Positions 61,134 to 64,000 of a DNA stretch of 64,000 bases are shown here, piece after piece. This DNA comes from Nocardioides sp. zg-DK7169 (GTDB lineage Bacteria; Actinomycetota; Actinomycetes; Propionibacteriales; Nocardioidaceae). The DNA is taken from contig NZ_JABJRA010000002.1 in the NCBI RefSeq assembly GCF_013155365.1, forward strand, positions 248,001 through 312,000, in the 5' to 3' direction. The notes beneath the pieces are model-generated. The model was not told where the DNA came from and made no database searches. It saw only the letters and a list, made by a program, of their open reading frames with translations. The stretch's first letter is position 1, and the number at the start of each line of letters is the position of its first letter. The position numbers and the translations under genes are program-made.

Positions 61134-62330
61134 ATGGGTCGCCTGTGCGAGACCGAGGGACTGACCGAGGACCAGAGCGAGATCCTGAAGGCGGTCCGCA
61201 CCTTCGTGGAGGAGAAGATCCTCCCGGTGGCGACCGAGCTGGAGCACGCCGACGAGTACCCCACCGAGATCGTCGAGGGCCTCAAGGAGCTCGGCATCTT
61301 CGGGCTGATGATCCCCGAGGAGTACGACGGGCTCGGCGAGTCGCTGCTGACCTACGCCCTGTGCGTGGAGGAGATCGCGCGCGGCTGGATGAGCGTCTCG
61401 GGCGTCATCAACACCCACTTCATCGTGGCCTACCTGCTGATGAAGCACGGCACCGAGGAGCAGAAGCGGAAGTACCTGCCGAAGATGGCGACCGGCGAGA
61501 TCCGCGGCGCCTTCTCGATGTCGGAGCCCGCGCTCGGCTCGGACGTGGCCGCGATCAAGACCAAGGCCACCCGCACCGACGACGGCTACGAGATCACCGG
61601 CCAGAAGATGTGGCTGACCAACGGCGGCTCCTCCACGCTGGTCGCGGTGCTGGTCAAGACCGACGAGGGTGCCGACTCGGTCTACAAGAACATGACCACC
61701 TTCCTGGTCGAGAAGACTCCCGGGTTCGGCGAGGTCGCGCAGGGCGTCACGGTGCCCGGCAAGATCGACAAGATGGGCTACAAGGGCATCGACACCACCG
61801 AGATGGTGTTCGAGGGCCACCGGATCTCCGCGGAGCAGATCCTCGGCGGCGAGCCGGGCAAGGGCTTCTACCAGATGATGGACGGCGTCGAGGTCGGCCG
61901 CGTCAACGTCGCGGCCCGCGCCTGCGGCATCGCCAACCGCGCCTTCGAGCTGGGCGTGGCCTACGCCCAGCAGCGCGAGACCTTCGGCAAGCCGATCGCC
62001 GAGCACCAGGCGATCCTGTTCCGCCTCGCGGAGATGGCGACCAAGGTCGAGACCGCCCACGCGATGATGGTCCGCGCGGCCCGCAAGAAGGACTCCGGGC
62101 AGCGCAACGACGTCGAGGCCGGGATGGCCAAGATGCTGGCCAGCGAGTACTGCAACGAGGTGGTCGAGGCGTCGTTCCGCATCCACGGCGGCTACGGCTA
62201 CTCCAAGGAGTACGAGATCGAGCGGCTCTACCGCGAGGCGGCGTTCATGCTGATCGGCGAGGGCACCTCCGACATCCAGAAGATGATCATCGGGCGCAGC
62301 GTGCTCAAGGACTACAAGCTCAAGGCCTGA
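61134..62330 (+). CDS. Acyl-CoA dehydrogenase
   Basis: The 398-residue protein has the ACAD motifs AFSMSEPALGSDVAAIKTKA, QKMWLTNGGSS, ANRAFELGVAYAQQRETFGK and RIHGGYGYSKEYEIERLYRE (catalytic Glu region and FAD contacts), plus FMLIGEGTSDIQKMIIGR. It oxidises an acyl-CoA to the 2-enoyl-CoA with electron transfer to ETF. Chain preference is not readable; short- or branched-chain is typical of this length. ATG 61134 has GGAGGAG at ideal spacing; a GTG two codons earlier is in frame. Confidence 0.93.
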   Translation: MGRLCETEGLTEDQSEILKAVRTFVEEKILPVATELEHADEYPTEIVEGLKELGIFGLMIPEEYDGLGESLLTYALCVEEIARGWMSVSGVINTHFIVAYLLMKHGTEEQKRKYLPKMATGEIRGAFSMSEPALGSDVAAIKTKATRTDDGYEITGQKMWLTNGGSSTLVAVLVKTDEGADSVYKNMTTFLVEKTPGFGEVAQGVTVPGKIDKMGYKGIDTTEMVFEGHRISAEQILGGEPGKGFYQMMDGVEVGRVNVAARACGIANRAFELGVAYAQQRETFGKPIAEHQAILFRLAEMATKVETAHAMMVRAARKKDSGQRNDVEAGMAKMLASEYCNEVVEASFRIHGGYGYSKEYEIERLYREAAFMLIGEGTSDIQKMIIGRSVLKDYKLKA

Positions 62331-62347
62331 CCCCGGCCGGCACCGGC

Positions 62348-62393
62348 AGCGGCCCCGGCGTCGACGATCAAACCCGTCGACGCCGGGGCCGCT
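62348..62393 (+). terminator. Terminator after the acyl-CoA dehydrogenase gene
   Basis: A 19-base perfect stem (62348-62366 with 62375-62393) around ATCAAACC, 17 bases after the stop. Confidence 0.88.
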
Positions 62394-62458
62394 TGCTGCG
62401 AGGCTGGAACGGTCCGAGCCGTTCGGCCCGGACCGGACCGCGACACCGGGAGGCCCCC

Positions 62459-62635
62459 ATGACCGGAGCCAACGACGACCTCAAGGCGGCCATGCGCGAC
62501 GCGCTGGACCGCAAGCACGCCAACGATCGCGGCGTCCCGAAGGGCTCTCCGCCCAAGGAGAAGGCCCACGGCCCCGAGGTGGTGGGCGGAGGCCCGAAGA
62601 TGCACCGCCGCAAGGCCGGGGGCGGCGGCAGCTGA
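62459..62635 (+). CDS. DUF5302-type small basic protein
   Basis: The 58-residue hydrophilic protein has an acidic/helical start (DDLKAAMRDALDRKHAND), Gly/Pro/Lys-rich middle and MHRRKAGGGGS end, as in actinobacterial DUF5302 proteins. It is likely disordered and of unknown function. ATG 62459 has GGGAGG upstream. It is too short for a confident family call, but composition, spacing and codon bias support it. Confidence 0.75.
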   Translation: MTGANDDLKAAMRDALDRKHANDRGVPKGSPPKEKAHGPEVVGGGPKMHRRKAGGGGS

Positions 62636-62760
62636 GCCCTCGCGGCGCGCGCCCGGCCGGGGAGCCCCGGCCGGGCGTGAGCCGCCGCACAACGCGCTGC
62701 GCACCCGGGTCACGAGCGGGCAGGATGGGCGGACCCGCCCCCGCGACAGAAGGAGCCCCC

Positions 62761-63294
62761 GTGCAGTTCGGACGCAGCTACGAGGAGTTCGAGGTCGGTG
62801 CGACCTACAAGCACTGGCCCGGCAAGACGGTCACCGAGTACGACGACCACCTCTTCAGCCTGCTCACCATGAACCACCACCCGCTGCACATCGACGAGAA
62901 CTACGCGGTCGAGACGACCCAGTTCGGCAAGAACGTCGTGGTGGGCAACTACATCTACTCGATCCTGCTCGGCATGAGCGTCGCCGACGTCTCCGGCAAG
63001 GCGATCGCCAACCTCGAGGTCGAGTCGCTGCGCCACGTCGCCCCCACCTTCCACGGCGACACGATCTACGGCGAGACGACGGTGCTCGACAAGTTCGAGT
63101 CGAAGTCGAAGGACGACCGCGGCGTGGTCTACGTCGAGACCATCGGCTACAAGGCCGACGGCACCGTCGTGTGCATCTTCCGCCGCAAGGTCATGGTCCC
63201 CAAGCAGAGCTACCTCGACGCCCGCGGCGGCGAGCAGCCGGGCCGCCCGACGCCGGTGCCGGACAAGAACTGGCCGGGTCCGGCCGCAGGCTGA
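62761..63294 (+). CDS. MaoC-family (R)-hydratase-like protein
   Basis: The 177-residue hotdog-fold protein has the hydratase-2 type segment TMNHHPLHIDENYA (catalytic Asp/His region), VVVGNYIYSILLGMSVADVS and TFHGDTIYGETTVLDKFESK. It probably hydrates a 2-enoyl-CoA, which fits the acyl-CoA dehydrogenase gene just upstream. GTG 62761 has AAGGAG upstream. The order ACAD then MaoC suggests a shared fatty or branched-chain acid route, although a terminator lies between them. Confidence 0.9.
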   Translation: MQFGRSYEEFEVGATYKHWPGKTVTEYDDHLFSLLTMNHHPLHIDENYAVETTQFGKNVVVGNYIYSILLGMSVADVSGKAIANLEVESLRHVAPTFHGDTIYGETTVLDKFESKSKDDRGVVYVETIGYKADGTVVCIFRRKVMVPKQSYLDARGGEQPGRPTPVPDKNWPGPAAG

Positions 63295-63335
63295 CCCGCA
63301 GGTCGAGCCTCGGGCCGACCCGGGACGTGTGATGC

Positions 63336-63366
63336 GCTGGCCGCGACCGCTCAGGTCGCGGCCAGC
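63336..63366. terminator. Hairpin at the convergent MaoC/cobS ends
   Basis: A 13-base stem (GCTGGCCGCGACC, 63336-63348, with its complement at 63354-63366). The five-base loop contains the cobS stop codon. Confidence 0.6.
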
Positions 63367-64000
63367 AGCATGCCGGCCAGGGCGAGCTCGATCGCGGCGC
63401 CGTGGATGTCGCCGGTGACCCCGCCCAGGCGGCGCAGCGCCCGGTGCGCGAGCGCGGCGACGACCAGCAGGCCGACCAGGGCGCACAGCACGCCGCGCCA
63501 CCAGGACAGCCCGGTGAGCGCCGCGGCCCCGGCCAGCAGCGCGGCGAGCACGGCCCAGACCGCGAGCGGGACGCCCGGGTGCAGGCGGCCGGCGTACGAC
63601 GCGGTGAGGCTGTCGGGGCGCGCCGGCGGGAGCCCCCGGCTGCACAGCAGCGCCGGCGCGGCCCGCGAGACGCACACCAGCACCCCGGCGAGCAGGGGTC
63701 CCCACTGCCACAGCGCCAGGGAGGCGAAGGACGCCGCCTGCACCCCGAGGGTCAGTGCGAGCGCCGCGGCGCCGGCGGGGCCGGTGTTGCCGCGCTTCAT
63801 GACCGCCAGCGCGCGCTCGCGGTCGTAGGAGCTGGTGAGCGCGTCGGCGGTGTCGGCGAGGCCGTCGAGATGGAAGGCCCGGCTGCCCAGCGCGAGGGCG
63901 GCGGTGGCCGCGACCCCGAGCGCCAGCGGGGCGAGCCCCAGCTCGCGGCCGCCGAGCAGCACCGCCGCGACCAGCAGGCCGAGTGGGAGGACAGCGACCG
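63351..64000 (-). CDS. cobS: Adenosylcobinamide-GDP ribazoletransferase (partial)
   Basis: The 3' part of cobS, running off the window edge at 64000; about 216 codons are visible. It shows the family motif FHLDGLADTADALTSSYDRE (Asp-rich, metal binding), MKRGNTGPAGAAAL, several membrane helices and the C-terminal GGVTGDIHGAAIELALAG. CobS joins alpha-ribazole to GDP-cobinamide in the last steps of cobalamin synthesis at the membrane. The start lies outside the window. Confidence 0.93.
   Translation of the reverse strand, partial: VAVLPLGLLVAAVLLGGRELGLAPLALGVAATAALALGSRAFHLDGLADTADALTSSYDRERALAVMKRGNTGPAGAAALALTLGVQAASFASLALWQWGPLLAGVLVCVSRAAPALLCSRGLPPARPDSLTASYAGRLHPGVPLAVWAVLAALLAGAAALTGLSWWRGVLCALVGLLVVAALAHRALRRLGGVTGDIHGAAIELALAGMLLAAT

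Overview
The window is a contiguous piece of chromosome from a very GC-rich actinobacterium, most likely a Nocardioides-like member of the Propionibacteriales. The evidence is the WhiB2, F420 and mannose gene block, the order mtrA-mtrB-lpqB-comF-hpf-(response regulator)-(AlkZ-like)-secA-(Rv3235-like), a TIGR03089 protein, DUF3105, DUF3499, DUF5719 and DUF5302 proteins, frequent GTG starts, and many 4-bp start/stop overlaps. No rRNA, tRNA, CRISPR array or intact mobile element was found. The genus call is inference from gene content.

Layout. 1-11 kb is a cell-surface glycan locus: four diverged sulfotransferase-like paralogues, a LicD-nucleotidyltransferase/methyltransferase fusion, a CTP-type sugar/alcohol-phosphate nucleotidyltransferase coupled to a glycerol-1-phosphate-type dehydrogenase, and a GlfT2-like galactofuranosyltransferase. 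11-16 kb has a secreted PGRP-type amidase with FG-GAP repeats, TIGR03089 and manC. 16-29 kb is the conserved WhiB2 block: DUF3105, cofE and cofD (F420 biosynthesis), whiB2, a membrane glycosyltransferase with DUF5719, a degenerate metallopeptidase-like protein, DUF3499, manB, a Trm112-like protein and a SIS protein, followed by an acyltransferase and DUF808. 29-33.4 kb is accessory: small secreted or membrane proteins, a frameshifted Kelch lipoprotein, a DUF222-HNH (13E12-type) gene under a LexA box with an orphan copy of its 3' end, and a probable decayed insertion element.

33.4-46 kb is core: adenosylhomocysteinase, MtrAB-LpqB, ComF, a large structured RNA (raiA-like) ahead of the hibernation factor hpf, a NarL-type regulator, an AlkZ/YcaQ-type DNA glycosylase and SecA. 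46-53.4 kb has an Rv3235-like protein and a LysM protein. These are followed by a five-gene catabolic operon (lactonase-like metallo-hydrolase, Fe-type hydroxyacid-oxoacid transhydrogenase, zinc ribbon, aldehyde dehydrogenase, acyl-CoA synthetase) whose composition recalls gamma-butyrolactone catabolism. 53-58 kb holds a 42-residue membrane peptide gene, TatB, Mrp, DUF1003 and an MgtE-N/CBS protein. 57.6-61 kb has two EEP-nuclease-like paralogues arranged tail to tail, one fused to a phosphodiesterase-like domain, with an 11-bp tandem repeat and a 24-bp perfect inverted repeat around them. 61-64 kb has an acyl-CoA dehydrogenase, DUF5302, a MaoC protein and a partial cobS.

Regulatory texture. 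Many genes have a TAnnnT-type -10 box ending 5-9 bases before the start codon and no clear Shine-Dalgarno sequence, so leaderless transcription is probably common. Two near-identical 20-base palindromic sites (11221-11240 and 60971-60990) may mark a shared regulon. Terminators are mostly strong GC hairpins, several of which enclose the stop codons of the genes they end.
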